From NCBI GenBank assembly GCA_963678705.1, contig OY783217.1, positions 620,001 through 684,000 of the forward strand: a DNA stretch of 64,000 nt. Reading direction: 5' to 3'. The notes below the pieces were generated by a model. It was not told where the DNA came from. It saw only the letters and a program-made list of their open reading frames with translations, and ran no database searches. Of the stretch, positions 1 to 12,349 are shown in pieces. Origin of the DNA: Panorpa germanica. Its lineage: Eukaryota; Arthropoda; Insecta; Mecoptera; Panorpidae. The translations under genes were made by a program, and so were the position numbers. Position 1 is the stretch's first letter. Every line of letters starts with the position of its first letter.

Positions 1-3000
1 TTTAAAGTTGTTTCTCGCTTCTAAATGTCGTGTTTAATATTTAATGTATCGTTAATCGTTATTTAATAATCGTTTAATGTATAGATGGTGGAAAAGGTGA
101 GCAGTGAAAATATCCGAGCCCAGACATAACCGTCGTTTTTTATATTAGATACAATAGTATGTCAAAATCACGATAGATCGGCGGTGATTTATACTTAAAA
201 GAGGTTATAAGACCGGTATAAATCTATAATACGATAATGAATTTTATCTTATTCGTTTCTATATACATTATAGAAAAATAAATGAGTCAGTGCTTTTTAG
301 TTATATCAGCAGTTTATACCCCACAACTTGTTTTAAGTATGAGTCGCCGCCGAACTCTCGTAATTTGAACCATATCTTTGCGGATTGTACGAATCTAATA
401 AGTTCGGATGACGACGGCAATGTTCGATTGAAATCGGGATAGTGTGTTTTTTACTGCACAAATGACGAATTTTACTAATTTATTTGTTGGTTTCGCTAAA
501 GCTTTAATATTAAATACTTGAGTACGATTATTAAACAACGATCGCGTAATTTTAAAACTGCATTTATTAGCACTGAACGCATCGGATCGACTGGTTTTGC
601 AACTCAAGTGGAATATGCTTATAACTTTTACCGGTGGAGTGGAATTAAAATAAAATTATACTGCAATAAAGAGGTTTATTTATATTCTATCAGGATTATT
701 TATTCAACAATTTTGTTTATTATTTTATAACAATTACGTAATCCAAGTGCTATTGTTTAAAATAAATAGGTTATTCAGCGGAAGTACTTGATTTAATTTC
801 ATAGTAAATTTTATTTAATTTTTCCATAATTTTAAAACCTAAAATATATTACAACTTCAAAAAATCATATGTTATTGATGTTAAAGTGAAACCTTTAGCC
901 CCTAAGAAAGGCTGAAACATTTTACTAAATATTAACACATCTTTTCTAAGGTTAGAAATCGCAGATCTGTTCATTTACGCCATGTGCAAACAAAGACACA
1001 TGAATCACTATGATTGCTTTGGTGTAACTTTGCAAAAATATTCCGACGTGTACGTATCGTACCCCCTTCCCCTGTACCTACCCCTCCTGAGTCTGCAAGT
1101 GAAACGTTTCATACAAAGCCAAGCTTTAAGCACACATTGACTTAAAATTATTATCCTTTGACTCAATAATTTCCACTTTCCAAACAAGCTTACGTTATTA
1201 CTGTTTCGGACAGATGCCCGTTGGCCGTTAGCCGTTCGAGCCGTTCGAACCGTTAAAACCGTTAGAACGTTTGTAGTGAACCCGTTCGCCGTTGCCATTC
1301 GTTATTTAGATCAAGAGCTCTACGTTTATTTCTGTATTACGGGCTTTCAGGTTATGTTATTTGCTTTTGATTTAAGCTAATACACTTGCTAATAATATAT
1401 CTCTTTCATCTATGTTTTTAATTATAAACATATAACTTCCATATGAGAAATACGTTGTTTGTTTAAGCATCCGAAGTATTAACGGCTAACGAATGTACTT
1501 CATATATTAGTCTATTTGCCGACGGCGAACTAATAACTATATTCACGAGTTGTTTTCATATAATTCTTATGTTTTTTAAATACAGTTTAGAACCCCAGTT
1601 TTGAGTTTATACTGAATTCAAATCATCCGAAGGTTCCGATGGTATCCGAACAAAGGCGATTACAGTCGAGTCATGTTAATATTCTACGAGCTAACGCTTA
1701 AAGCAAAGCATTCTATAAATTAGCAACGTCAACCTTTAATTTTTTCATTAATTCCAGTAAAAACAATGAGCAAAATAAATAAACCTAATATCTCAGCCTT
1801 ATTAAATAAGCAATGCAACCATTATAACAACTTCAGTATCAAAACTTTTTGTGTACCATAAAATATAGCGAAATAGAATATTCAAATAAATTTAATTGCG
1901 GAAGGAAGTAATAAATATTTAAATTTAAATTATAAGACATTTAAATCGTAAAATTCATTTACCTCTCAAGGAATAGAAATGATATTTTCAGTCAGAAGTC
2001 TTTATATGAAAATCGTTAGAAATTGTAAAAGCTGAAGTTAGTCGTAAGGCTCCCTTTGGGAGCTACGAGGAGGTTCCTGGCCATTAAAAGGAAAACGCAG
2101 TCATAAAGTTATGATTCATGTCACATGTTGCCGTCTTGAAATTTGCAGCAGTATTTCTATTTCAATAGAACGTTATAATTTTCATACGAGTATTGTGTTT
2201 TAGTCTTTTAATTGAAATGTTTCATTCGTAGGTAGTTTAAAGGGTGATCACAAATGGTCTAGTTAAACCGATTTATTAATCTCAGTGATTCACCAAACAG
2301 CAAGATATTGACAATTAAATTAATCTTTTTTAACCCCTTAATCATTAAAAGAATCCAAAGTTATAAATAAGGTAATATCACATCCGATACCTACACTTCT
2401 TTATTTTATGAATTTACCATCTCTTTTATACAACAGAATATAAAATGCATATCATACTCAGTCTAACATCTTCAGAGACATCAGATTAATATTTAAATGA
2501 ATACATTTTCAATACTATCATTTATATAAATTTATACAAGTACAAGCAACACCTTGTGCACACCCTGTGAATTTTAATACTGTTATAATAAACTTAAGAG
2601 CGCGTTCCCTAGTAACGACTTTCCGGCGTACATTTAAATTATCTCAAAACTTTGTCTCTACTTGAAGTTGAATACAGAATCATAAAATGAATAGAGACAA
2701 ATTAGAATAATACCTAAACATTTAAATCATATAAACTCGTCTAAAAACTCGGTGACATTCGTGTAAGATCGGGATTCATACATATTTCTTAAAAGTTTAT
2801 GATTACATGCAAATATCGTACTATATGTATTGATATGTTTCGCTACATTCCGTTGCTTAAAGGTTAATTTAATATCGACAATATTGTATTTAAAATTTTC
2901 TTAATGAGGCAATACCTTGGCAACCATTTTGAATTTGGATAATTAAACGTCAAATGTGATTTCTTTCAGCAAATGTTTTGTGTGAATAATAGTGCTTCAA

Positions 3001-4693
3001 CACTTACACAAGTTGTTGTATTTACTATTAAGTATCTAAATACATAATATTATTTATTTTATCTAACCATACTTTATTGTCGTAAATGCGTGTTACCCGC
3101 TTATCAAAAACATTACATATGAAATACTTGTAGTTAATTTAAAGTTTATAATTCTGTAAAATTGTTTTGTAAACAGTGAAATGTTTTAAGATTTAGTTTA
3201 TTATTTATTAATAAATGATTATAAACCTTAAACCTTACTCAAAAAGTGATTTTATAAATTATACTAACTATAAATATGAAATGATTAAATCTTGAAAGGA
3301 ATAGTGGCAGCCATCTATTGGCAGAAATTTCATCTACAGATAAGAATAGATATTTATTACTTATTCTATACCTATAAAGTCACAAATTATCAATACTTTT
3401 TAGTTATTAATCATTATTATATGATGCTTTAATTAGTATAATAATCAATGAATAATATTAAATGAATAACGTTATATAAATTAATTCAAGAGATTTGCGT
3501 CTTTGCTTTTGGTTTGAATCTCGTATATACACAATAGATTTCTATTTAAATATTTTTAAGCAAGTTCACCAGAGCATATCAAAAAGTTCACAACGCCATT
3601 CCACAGTAAGGGAGTGGAAAAATAAAACACTCTTTACATTTAATTTGTTATTTATTTAATTAAGACAAGTTTTAATTTTACATTAAATAAGATTTTAAAC
3701 ATAACATTATAATTTAATATTGTAGACATATGAGACTTAAGACTAAGACTTAGAAGGCAATAACTATCACAATTAAAACGATTTTTCACGAAGATAGTAA
3801 GGCTAAGTAGCTGTTCACCTAATAATCTTCACAAATCATCGTCTGCGTATAAACTACTTTACAATTTATTGAAATTGTGATTCAACGCGAACGAACCACT
3901 CACCCCGCTAGGTTATATTGTCATATCAAATTTCAATGTCTAAGAGAATAATGTTATTTACAGGTAATTGTTTAATAGAATTTAATGATAGTACTTATAA
4001 TTTATATGCATTAGGAGACAAGACAGATTATCAAGTTATTAACGCAGCCTTATTTAAAAAATGTAGGCTTAAATGAATTATAACACAAGGTCAAATACAT
4101 ATATATTTTCTTAACAACAAAGAAATGTAGTTTTTTTCGTAATTTTCAGGCCAAATGTTATTTCAACTAATAAAAGTTTGTAATTTAAATATTGTCGATT
4201 GCTAAATGTAAAAGTTCAGAGGCGAAATAATATGATGGGCATAGAGGCCCCATTAATATAGTACCGCGAGATAAAATTAAATTTTGTGTGAATAAAATAC
4301 TGTCTTAATACAGCGCAGATTGTATTTAATTTACCGTAAAAACCCTTTTTCCATCTTATCTCCATTTCTTACCTAAGAATATTTTTAATAATTAACCTAA
4401 TTAGAAATTGCAAAGAACTCTAAATATATCAGAACCAAGACTCTTTTAAGACTTCTTAATATTTTTGGATCAGCTAAAAAATCAAAACTATTTAGTTATT
4501 TTTCGCATACTAAAAACATAGTTCCAAATAAAATCATATTTAAATGTATCTGTTAATGATAAAAGTACTGTTAAAGTCGTATTAAGTTAAAGGAATGGAG
4601 TCTGACATACATAAGTTCTCTATATTTAATAAAAAATTACTTAAATAACTACTTAACCGAATTATAAGATTTATGTAAACGTCATTGTGGTCT
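1..4693. other. AT-rich intergenic DNA, no gene seen
   Basis: No reading frame here has both a plausible protein composition and flanking splice sites. Short frames at 395-730 and 1008-1298 read as low-complexity or frame-shadow peptides. The stretch contains a small 9-bp minisatellite near 1.22 kb and a short hairpin at about 2043-2068, in which CGTA..GCTCCC pairs with GGGAGC..TACG around a TTT loop. It presumably holds the 3' flank of the minus-strand gene that ends at 4694. Confidence 0.6.
1217..1271. repeat. Degenerate 9-bp minisatellite (CCGTTNGAA-like)
   Basis: The motif CCGTT recurs about every 7-9 bases, followed by NGA or NAA, in at least five copies, and is more GC-rich than its surroundings. 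No function is visible. Confidence 0.6.
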
Positions 4694-7600
4694 TTACATT
4701 TCTTCATGGTCGATAATATCCCACTCATCGATCCTGAAAACATATTTCATTAAAGTTCGCATTTTAAGTGCTAATAAACATAACTATTATTTAATATAAG
4801 AGATTGAAAAATGTACACCGGACAGAATAAAATTGTTAAGACGAGAAATAAGGATAAATCGTTCGGCCGATTCAGTTTATACTGCATGCAAGGTCTGCAG
4901 ATCAATTTACTGTTATTTCTGTCGAAATTTTGTAGTTGCACGTAGTTGCAGTCACCGGCTCTAACTATTGATATTGTTTAATTTCGTGTCCCAGTAAACA
5001 ATTTGGTGAAGTGCCCTATTTAGTGACGTTTCTATCACTATTTCACTTCAATTATAGTTCGCATCAACTTTATCTTCATTTGTATTTCGAAGTAATTTCG
5101 CCATTTGTACCCCTTAAAGTAGACATTTTATATGAAAAAATGTGAGAAACTGAACTATAAATGAACTCTTTTATGACAAAAAAATCATGACGCATCTTCA
5201 ATATATGTCAAAGTGACTCCAAAATGTTTACTGGGGTAAATAAGACAACTTAAAAACAGGTCTACTTACCATTCGAAAGATTCAATAGCCTGTTCTACAA
5301 AGTGATCTTCATCGAAGGACAGCTCAGACTCAGATAGACTAATTATAGCCTCATATTCATCTAGTTCATCTAAGTTGTTGGGTAACGGACCAGGTTCCGG
5401 ACCAGGTAACAGATTACTGAAATGAATAAAACAATAGTTTTTTACTTGCATATTTAAGTACAAAAATAAGTGCATTGTATATGCGCTAAGCAAATAAATG
5501 TGACAACATATGCAACGAGTTATGTGTATCAGGAAAGGTTATTTCAAGCTAGGAAAAAAATACAGTAGCTTTATAGTAACGCATTAAGCACGCCAACATA
5601 CGTTGCCAAGTTGCGATCAACTTTAAGTCCATCTGTTTTACTAACTGTTTAAACAATCACAAAAAATGGTAAACGCTAATAAAATCTTGTTAATAGAGTA
5701 ATTAAATTATGGGTATTGACTGTAGAGAAATAGTTGTAAGGTAAAATAATGTGCTAGTACCAAAGTCCATTTAAGGTCTGCGCGTTTTCTTCAATTTCTT
5801 GTAAAGAGAACATATAGAAATTTGCGGCTACTCCATCATCTTCGCCATCATAAACATCTTCGCCATCATAAACATCTTCGCCATCATAAACATCTTCGTT
5901 ATCATCATCATCTTCGTTATCATCATCATCTTCGCAATCATCACCTTCGCAATAATCACCTTCGCAATCATCACCTTCGCAATAATCACTTTCGTCATCA
6001 TCATCTTGACCGCCGCAATCAGCACATTTGCAACGTTTCGTAATTAATGATCCGTAATTAATTTCATAATCTTCTTCCTTATTTTCATCTTCCTGACGTA
6101 GTGTTTCGAGAAGGCGCATTGCCGTCAAGCTGACTTCCTCCCAATTGACGCTCAGTGTCTCTGTCCGTGCCTCTGTCTGTGTCTCTGTCTGTGTCTCTGT
6201 CTGTGTCTCTGTATGTCCCTCTCTAAAAGCAAACATTACCAGTTAATCAATGTTATCAATCTTATTTTCTATAAAACCGTACAATATTAGGAATATTATA
6301 AGGGATAATAACAATTAAAAGTAATTGAATAATTAGAAGAATCATAAATTATAAAAAAGTAAGTTGTAGCCTGATCCCGTTTACCCCCTTCCCTTCTAAG
6401 AGATTGCGATCAAACTAAAGCCACTGAGAAATCAGTTATTACTTAAAAAAGTTGATATTATGAAGGTTGTGTATAAAGAAAAATCGATTACTTATTAGTC
6501 TATAGTTCTCCAGTGACGCCAAGTCAGAAATTTAAATTGTAACTTTATTTAAATAAAAATGAATATGCTAATTTACATATAAGATCCATTAGGTGAGTAT
6601 TAGATAAAGATTAAAATGTGTACCTGACATTCCTCAAGGCGATCCACTCGTCGAGTAAGCTAGAAATGAAAACAATGTTAATGTTAATAATTGAAACCAA
6701 TCAACATCACTACGCCATAATTTACTCTAGCATTACAACTGCAATTCACTTAGTTCACTTGTCACAAGCCTACTTACCATGTAACGAGCCATATATAATG
6801 GGCACCCACGATGATCAGGGAAAATGGCAAATCTGGGAGATTCAATTGACTTGCTATAAAGTCTCCCGGTTGAGGGAATACAGTCAAGAAGAACCACAGA
6901 AGGATAGACAGTATGAAACCACGGGTTGCAGTTTTTAAGCTCCTAAAAAGAAAGATGTGAATGTAGCTGATATTTAAATATTTTTTTAATATTGAATTAT
7001 TTATTTGCCTTGACTTTCTTTCGTCATAGCCACCATCAAACATTTTTTATACATCTTTTATAATTTATAATTCAATTTTGCAAATTTCTAAATATTTCAA
7101 TCATTCACTAATTCATTTTGAATCACTTAACAAAAATTTAGTATTAACATATTTAAATTATTATTATAAGAACAATAATAATTTCTATAAAATTAATGAA
7201 ACATATGTGATTGTATTTAACCTGCATATGTATAAGAAATGAAATACTTTCCAATATTGAGTGTGCGTAATGCTTGTACTAAGATTGTTGCAAGTGATCT
7301 ACCCTTTTAGCCTCATTCCCACTCACTGTTTTAATATTTAATTTACTGTTTTTATCTAACATTTGAATCTAGATTTCAGGTTTTCAGAATAGACATTCCA
7401 TAATCACATTAGTGTTTTAATTTGAGTTTAGTTAATTCAGTTGGTGCGCATGCGTCTTTAATAATATAAATTTTGACAGTTTGACATTTGGACAAAATTG
7501 AATGTGAAATAATTAAAATTGCTGTTTTTAATAACAATTAGTAATAGAAATTGTTTTTATTTCTTTATTTTTGACAAACTGTCATTAAACTTCTTTTAAA

Positions 7601-9601
7601 TATAAATCCTACTCCATTTTGACAGATTGTCACATTTTGGAGGTTATAATATAATATAGTTTTTCTTAATTTAATATTTTTAATTTAAAACATTGATCCT
7701 TGTAATGTTCTAAAAAAAACTAAGAAAACTTGAAAAATAAATTAAGTTAAAAATGGTACGCGTATTGCCATATGCTAAACAATTTAATTAAATTACAAAA
7801 TTAAATTAAAGCAATGAGTGGGAATGAAACTTAAGCATGCATTATAATTACAAAGTTTTAAAAGTAGCTAAAATCTGCATTCCTCTAATTAGAGAAATAT
7901 GCAAAATTCTTCTAGCAGGTAAAATATGCTTAAAGTATTTAAGTAAACATAACAGTTCTTAGATTTACAATCTTACAGAAATATAATTTAAAATATGAAT
8001 CACCAGATTCTATTTATGGTTTCAAATTCTTTAGAGGGGTTTAAAGTTTGCAGGTATTATTATTAGGGTTCGAATTTTAATTTATTCAACATTTTACCCA
8101 GTTTTGAAAATAGTTTTGCCTGTGTAAATATCAAAAGGTTTTATGAGGTGTATTAAGATTTTAGAAAAGTAAGTCTGGGCGCACACTGGTGTCAAAGAAA
8201 ACTTGAATATTACTTCTCAATTTTGCAGTCACACATTTCATGTATGTAAAATTGTAGAAACACAGATTGAGGTAATATTAATTTTTCTATGAACACACTA
8301 TTTATGGGAACTGATGCTTATTTGGAATTTGTCTAATCTAATCACATTAGTGATTAGTATCAGAAATAGTTGTTGGAATTTGAGGAAAATTTCCGCACAC
8401 CACCACAACCCTCCCCTACTCATTAGGACAATACCCAGTAAACATTTTGGAGTAAATTCGACTTAATTTCTATTACATATCATGAATTTTTTGTCTGGAA
8501 CGTGTTCGTTTTCTATTCAGTCGTTCAAAGGAAAGGTCCTTTTTATGAGCTACAGACATTGCAACGACGGTTCACTGCTGAATTAAAAGCGGAGTAGGTT
8601 TATGATTTATGACCGGATAATAAAAATATACCCATGTGGGAAAGAAACAGAAATACTTAATGAATGATGTTGGAAAAAGAAAGAATATTATTATGAAAAA
8701 CTAACACAAAATCTGTGACAGGTAGAGAACTTGTAAAGCGTTAGAATAGAATTGTACGAGTGACTCGAACTTCACCAAATAGGACACTTCACCAAATTGT
8801 TTACTGGGTAACTATAATAAATACTAGAGTTTACCCCCGTCCCAAGCGCTGTCTTTTGTGTGTGAATTGAATTTTATTTTAAATTTTTGTTCCATATTTA
8901 AATTGAAATATTTAACTCGTTCTATATTAATAATTTTTCTCATCAAAATAAAAAATATTTTCAATTTATGCGTTATTTGACAAATTTTTTTCAAAATTTG
9001 GGAATTTTTTTTTCGATTCGTAAATTATGTACCTAAGATAGCACGTATACAAAATTTCAACTTTCTAGCACAATTTTTAACCATCGGCAAAAACCGCCCC
9101 CGTGCCCCCAAATATAATTTTTGAATTTTATTTTTTTAATATGATTTTCAATTATTACACATTCCAAAATTTGAACTTTCTCCAAAGTTTCCTGGTGGGC
9201 CCCTTAATTTTCTCGACGCCCCTTTTATAATATTTTGAAATATGTTTGCATTCGGTAGCGTAATACACATGCAAAATTTTATCATTCAATCTTTGACGAA
9301 TAAAAAGTTATACAGCAAAAAATAGTTCACTTTTTCCAAAATTACGGGTTTCCAGGAAATTAAGAGAAAAATCCTGTCTTAGAATATTTTTTTCTACGAA
9401 ATAGGCAATTTTCAAAAACTTTGGTGTAGCCGTTTTCGAGCTACCATACAAATTTGTGTACAGATTCGAAAAAATAAATCATGCATCAGTTAGAAAATAT
9501 GATTGAAATATTACATACCTCCTACAATCTTCTACTGGTGAACTTTCTAAAGAAGCAGCATTCTCCTCGTTCCATACAGGTAGATTTTCGATGGCACTCA
9601 T
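4694..9601 (-). CDS. Two-pass membrane protein with acidic tail and C-terminal LIR-like motif (unrecognised)
   Basis: The model has six exons: 9601-9519, 6942-6778, 6659-6624, 6222-5761, 5416-5270 and 4733-4694. It encodes 310 aa. All five introns interrupt codons after the second base, and every join keeps the frame, including a 36-nt exon. Residues about 36-51 and 68-85 are hydrophobic and separated by a short Pro-rich loop, which suggests a hairpin membrane anchor. Residues 99-117 are a Thr-Glu-Thr-Gln repeat. A CxCxxC cluster follows at 159-164. Residues 168-224 are a very acidic repeat region (DDCEGDYCEG, then VYDGED units). The protein ends in acidic residues around W302-D-I-I305, which fits an Atg8/LC3-interacting motif. 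That layout (ER hairpin plus tail with LIR) resembles ER-phagy receptors, but I do not recognise the family and similarity to RETREG/FAM134 is not evident. The donor of exon 4 (TTTG|GTACTA) is the weakest join; if it is not used, the protein stops six bases further on. Confidence 0.72.
4990..5235. mobile_element. MITE-like element, copy 1 (TIR CCCAGTAAACA)
   Basis: This 246-bp non-coding element starts CCCAGTAAACAATTTGG and ends CCAAAATGTTTACTGGG, giving inverted ends of about 17 bp with one mismatch. It lies in the last intron of the 310-aa gene. The left 40 bp and right 20 bp match the ends of the copy at 8435-8808, which sits in the opposite orientation. The flanks read GT on both sides, so a 2-bp target duplication is possible. 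No transposase is present. Confidence 0.65.
5829..6003 (-). repeat. In-frame coding minisatellite (acidic repeats)
   Basis: Exon 4 of the 310-aa gene contains short tandem units, read on the minus strand: three copies of an 18-bp VYDGED unit, two copies of a 15-bp DDDNED-like unit, and about four copies of a 15-bp YCEGD/DCEGD unit. All units are multiples of three, so length change would keep the frame. Confidence 0.8.
6155..6216 (-). repeat. In-frame TETQ coding repeat
   Basis: A 12-bp unit (plus-strand CTGTCTGTGTCT) is repeated about four times and codes for Thr-Glu-Thr-Gln on the minus strand in exon 4 of the 310-aa gene. Confidence 0.8.
8435..8808. mobile_element. MITE-like element, copy 2 (TIR CCCAGTAAACA)
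   Basis: This 374-bp non-coding element starts CCCAGTAAACATTTTGG and ends CCAAATTGTTTACTGGG. It is flanked by TA on both sides, as expected for a Tc1/mariner-type TA target. It lies in the first coding intron of the 310-aa gene, opposite in orientation to copy 1. The middle does not match copy 1, so one copy is internally deleted or diverged. Confidence 0.7.
8990..9475. other. Intronic AT/C-skewed low-complexity block, probably an old dispersed repeat
   Basis: Long T-runs alternate with short C-rich strings (CCGCCCCCGTGCCCCC at about 9097-9112, GTGGGCCCC) and phrases such as AAAATTTCAACTTT that recur with variation. Composition differs from the intron around it. It has no coding frame and no terminal repeats that I can define. 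Confidence 0.35.
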
Positions 9602-11302
9602 TTTTCTAGAATAACAATAAAAGGTTTATTACTTTATTTGCACAAATGTAGACATTCTTAACAGTGTACTTAATCTGTAATGTATTCAAATGACTTTGAA
9701 ACTACCCTTGCAACTGACCATTCTTTCAAACTTAATGACTTAATGACCTAAGCTAGGTTCAACCAAATATTTATTACCTGCTAAGTACAATTACAAATTC
9801 CAGAAAAATGAAATAACCTTAATATAAATTTCTAAATATAAATTACTAGTAATAAACACTAAATTTTGTTTAAAAAAAATAAATAAAATTGTTTTTCTAA
9901 TAAAACTAATATTAGGATTGCATTAACACAATAAATAGTGCCATAAGAACAAATATGGAAATATGTATATAGAAAACTAAACTTGGTTAAAGAAATAAAA
10001 CGAAACAACAAACAACTGCTGAAAACCTTAAATTCAAGCAAATATTAAATTTGGTCGTACTTGGAGACATACACTCTTTATACAGTCTTATTGCTTTTAC
10101 TGTAGAAACCTTAAAAAAACAAGGTTAAATATTCTAAGACAAAACGCTAATGTTTTTCTTAAAGCCCAGTTTACAGCTGTTTTAGTTTTAGTTCTTTTAA
10201 TTTGAACATGTTTTTTGGATTGAAAATAATTATATTAAATTGAAAACTTAATTAAAACTAAAACAGTAGGTGTGAATAACACCTGTCTTGTATAGTATCT
10301 CCTCCAGTGAACTCCTGATTAATATTATAAATATTTCAAGAGTTGATTTCTGAACTCGTAGTTATCGCTAAAGCTATATAAGATCACCGGTTAATAGTTT
10401 TGTCGCAGATATTGGCATCGCCCAAACAACTAACTGTTATAAGCATATAGAGATATAAAAATAGAGTACGCAAGAGACTGAATACTGTAATATAAGCAAC
10501 GAGAGAGATAGCTGACGAGTGTCCTCTGTGTTTCTTTCGAGCCGAGTAACGAAAATATAGCTATAATAGAGCCACGTGTCTTTATAAATTATCTGGACGT
10601 AAATGCTTTGTATATATCATTTAAAATTTACTGTATGCTACACTAACTATTTACAAATATTGTTATCTTTATTTTTATTTTAACTATAGCGTCTGCTTGC
10701 TTGTTTACCCTCTACCATCAGGGCTAGTAGTAAGCTATCTTTCTTATTATCTTGCACGTGGTCGTACACTTCGCGTACTCTATTCTTAGTTAAAAAACTT
10801 CACGGCAATCTTAATTTAACTTTTAGGATAATTATAGGTTCACCAAACACTTTGCAAAACTTTGCATTTTTATAAAAAAAACTATTTTTAAACAACTTTT
10901 TAAACAACAAATTTTTTTGAAGTACTATACGTACCAGCACTATTTATGTGTATTTTAGAATCACTAATCACAGTTATTAAATTAATTTAAATATATATAA
11001 TTTAATAATTATTATTTAATATCAAATTAACATAAGTCTTGAAAATATAGATATAGATCAAAATAATCTAAGAGTGAGCATTTAGATGAATGAAAAAAGT
11101 CACGTGTAATATATAAAAATTTAAAAAGTTGAAATATAAAAGTATATTAAATTCTATATTTAATTTAAACCACTTGTAACTTTAACAATAAATAACAAAC
11201 TAAATTAAGTTTGAAGTAAATCTATAAATCACTGAGTACACTTTCAAGAATTAAATTTTGATACAAAAATATGAACATATTAAATAAAAATAAAGTACTT
11301 AC

Positions 11303-11345
11303 GGTTTTGCAAAATTCTACTAAGACGTAGGTAGCAGTCACAAGG
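11303..11345 (-). other. Possible 5' untranslated exon of the 310-aa gene
   Basis: On the minus strand a good donor (AAAACC|GTAAGTAC) lies at 11302. The first coding exon has its own acceptor (TTATTCTAG) just four bases before the ATG at 9601, so an upstream non-coding exon is expected. The 5' limit given is arbitrary because no promoter element is clear. Confidence 0.35.
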
Positions 11346-12334
11346 AAGAAATGAATTAAAGTGATAGGTAAACACGTTGCTTTATTTACTAACAAACTAG
11401 TCTGTTGCTAAAGGGTGGGGGTAATTTAGGGGATGTAGATGTCGCCCACAGATGTAGTGTACACAGGTTAACCATATTTTCTTTAATTTTTATGAAAGAA
11501 GGTTACAATTAAAAACAAAAAGTTTTGAAAGAAAAATACGCTTAAAAAAAAAGAAAGTTTCTTAAAAAATCATAAAATATAATTATTTTAATCACAAGAA
11601 AAATTACAGATTAATAAATCTTTAACAATTCCTTTTTTGACTCTACTATCTAGCAGATGGCGTGTTCGGTTAAAATTTGTGAAAAATTACTGTTCAATGG
11701 GCTCACAAACTAATTTTTTTCGCGTGCTTTTTGAATTTTTGATTGTATTATGAGTTGATATATGTATATTGCAAATTTTACGGGTAACACGAGCCGCTGT
11801 AACAAATGAAATACCTTGTAGCTCCTGTAAGACATACAGTTTTAATGTTATGTATGTAGTAAACAAAGAAAATAAAATCCATTACTTATTAGTGTTATGT
11901 TTTAATCAAAAATTAAGTAATAACAACTGACGTATCACAGAGACCCTAACCATCTTTTATACACTTATATGCTTATATCTAATGATTATAAAAGTAGTAT
12001 TTGCTAATAATTTACCAGATTTACTAGATTTAAAAGTTTAAATTAATTTGAGGATGAAAATAGTAATGTATCTTAAGCTGCATATTTAAGCCTTATTGAT
12101 TTGTTGCAACTACATTAACACTTCTCTTTAATAATTTTTATTAATATTTAAATTATCTTACATTGAATTGTTGATAAGTAGCACAAAAAGACAAAAAATA
12201 ATTTAGTAACAAAAATATATTTCCCCTTTAATTTGTATACAAAATAATGAATTTCTCATGTATCATTAAAAGTAATATTTTATGTCTTAGCTGTAAATAA
12301 ATGGAATACATAACGTAATTCTCTAAAGGAACAA

Positions 12335-12340
12335 TTTATT
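12335..12340 (-). terminator. Polyadenylation signal AATAAA after the SLC5 gene
   Basis: TTTATT on the plus strand, ten bases beyond the SLC5 stop codon at 12350-12352, reads AATAAA in the direction of transcription. It is close to the stop, so a later signal could also be used. Confidence 0.45.
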
Positions 12341-12349
12341 TGCTAAGTG

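Noticed and set aside
5822..6043. Plus- and minus-strand His/Met-rich frames over the acidic exon
   Set aside because: They are frame shadows of the trinucleotide-phased repeats in the real minus-strand exon.
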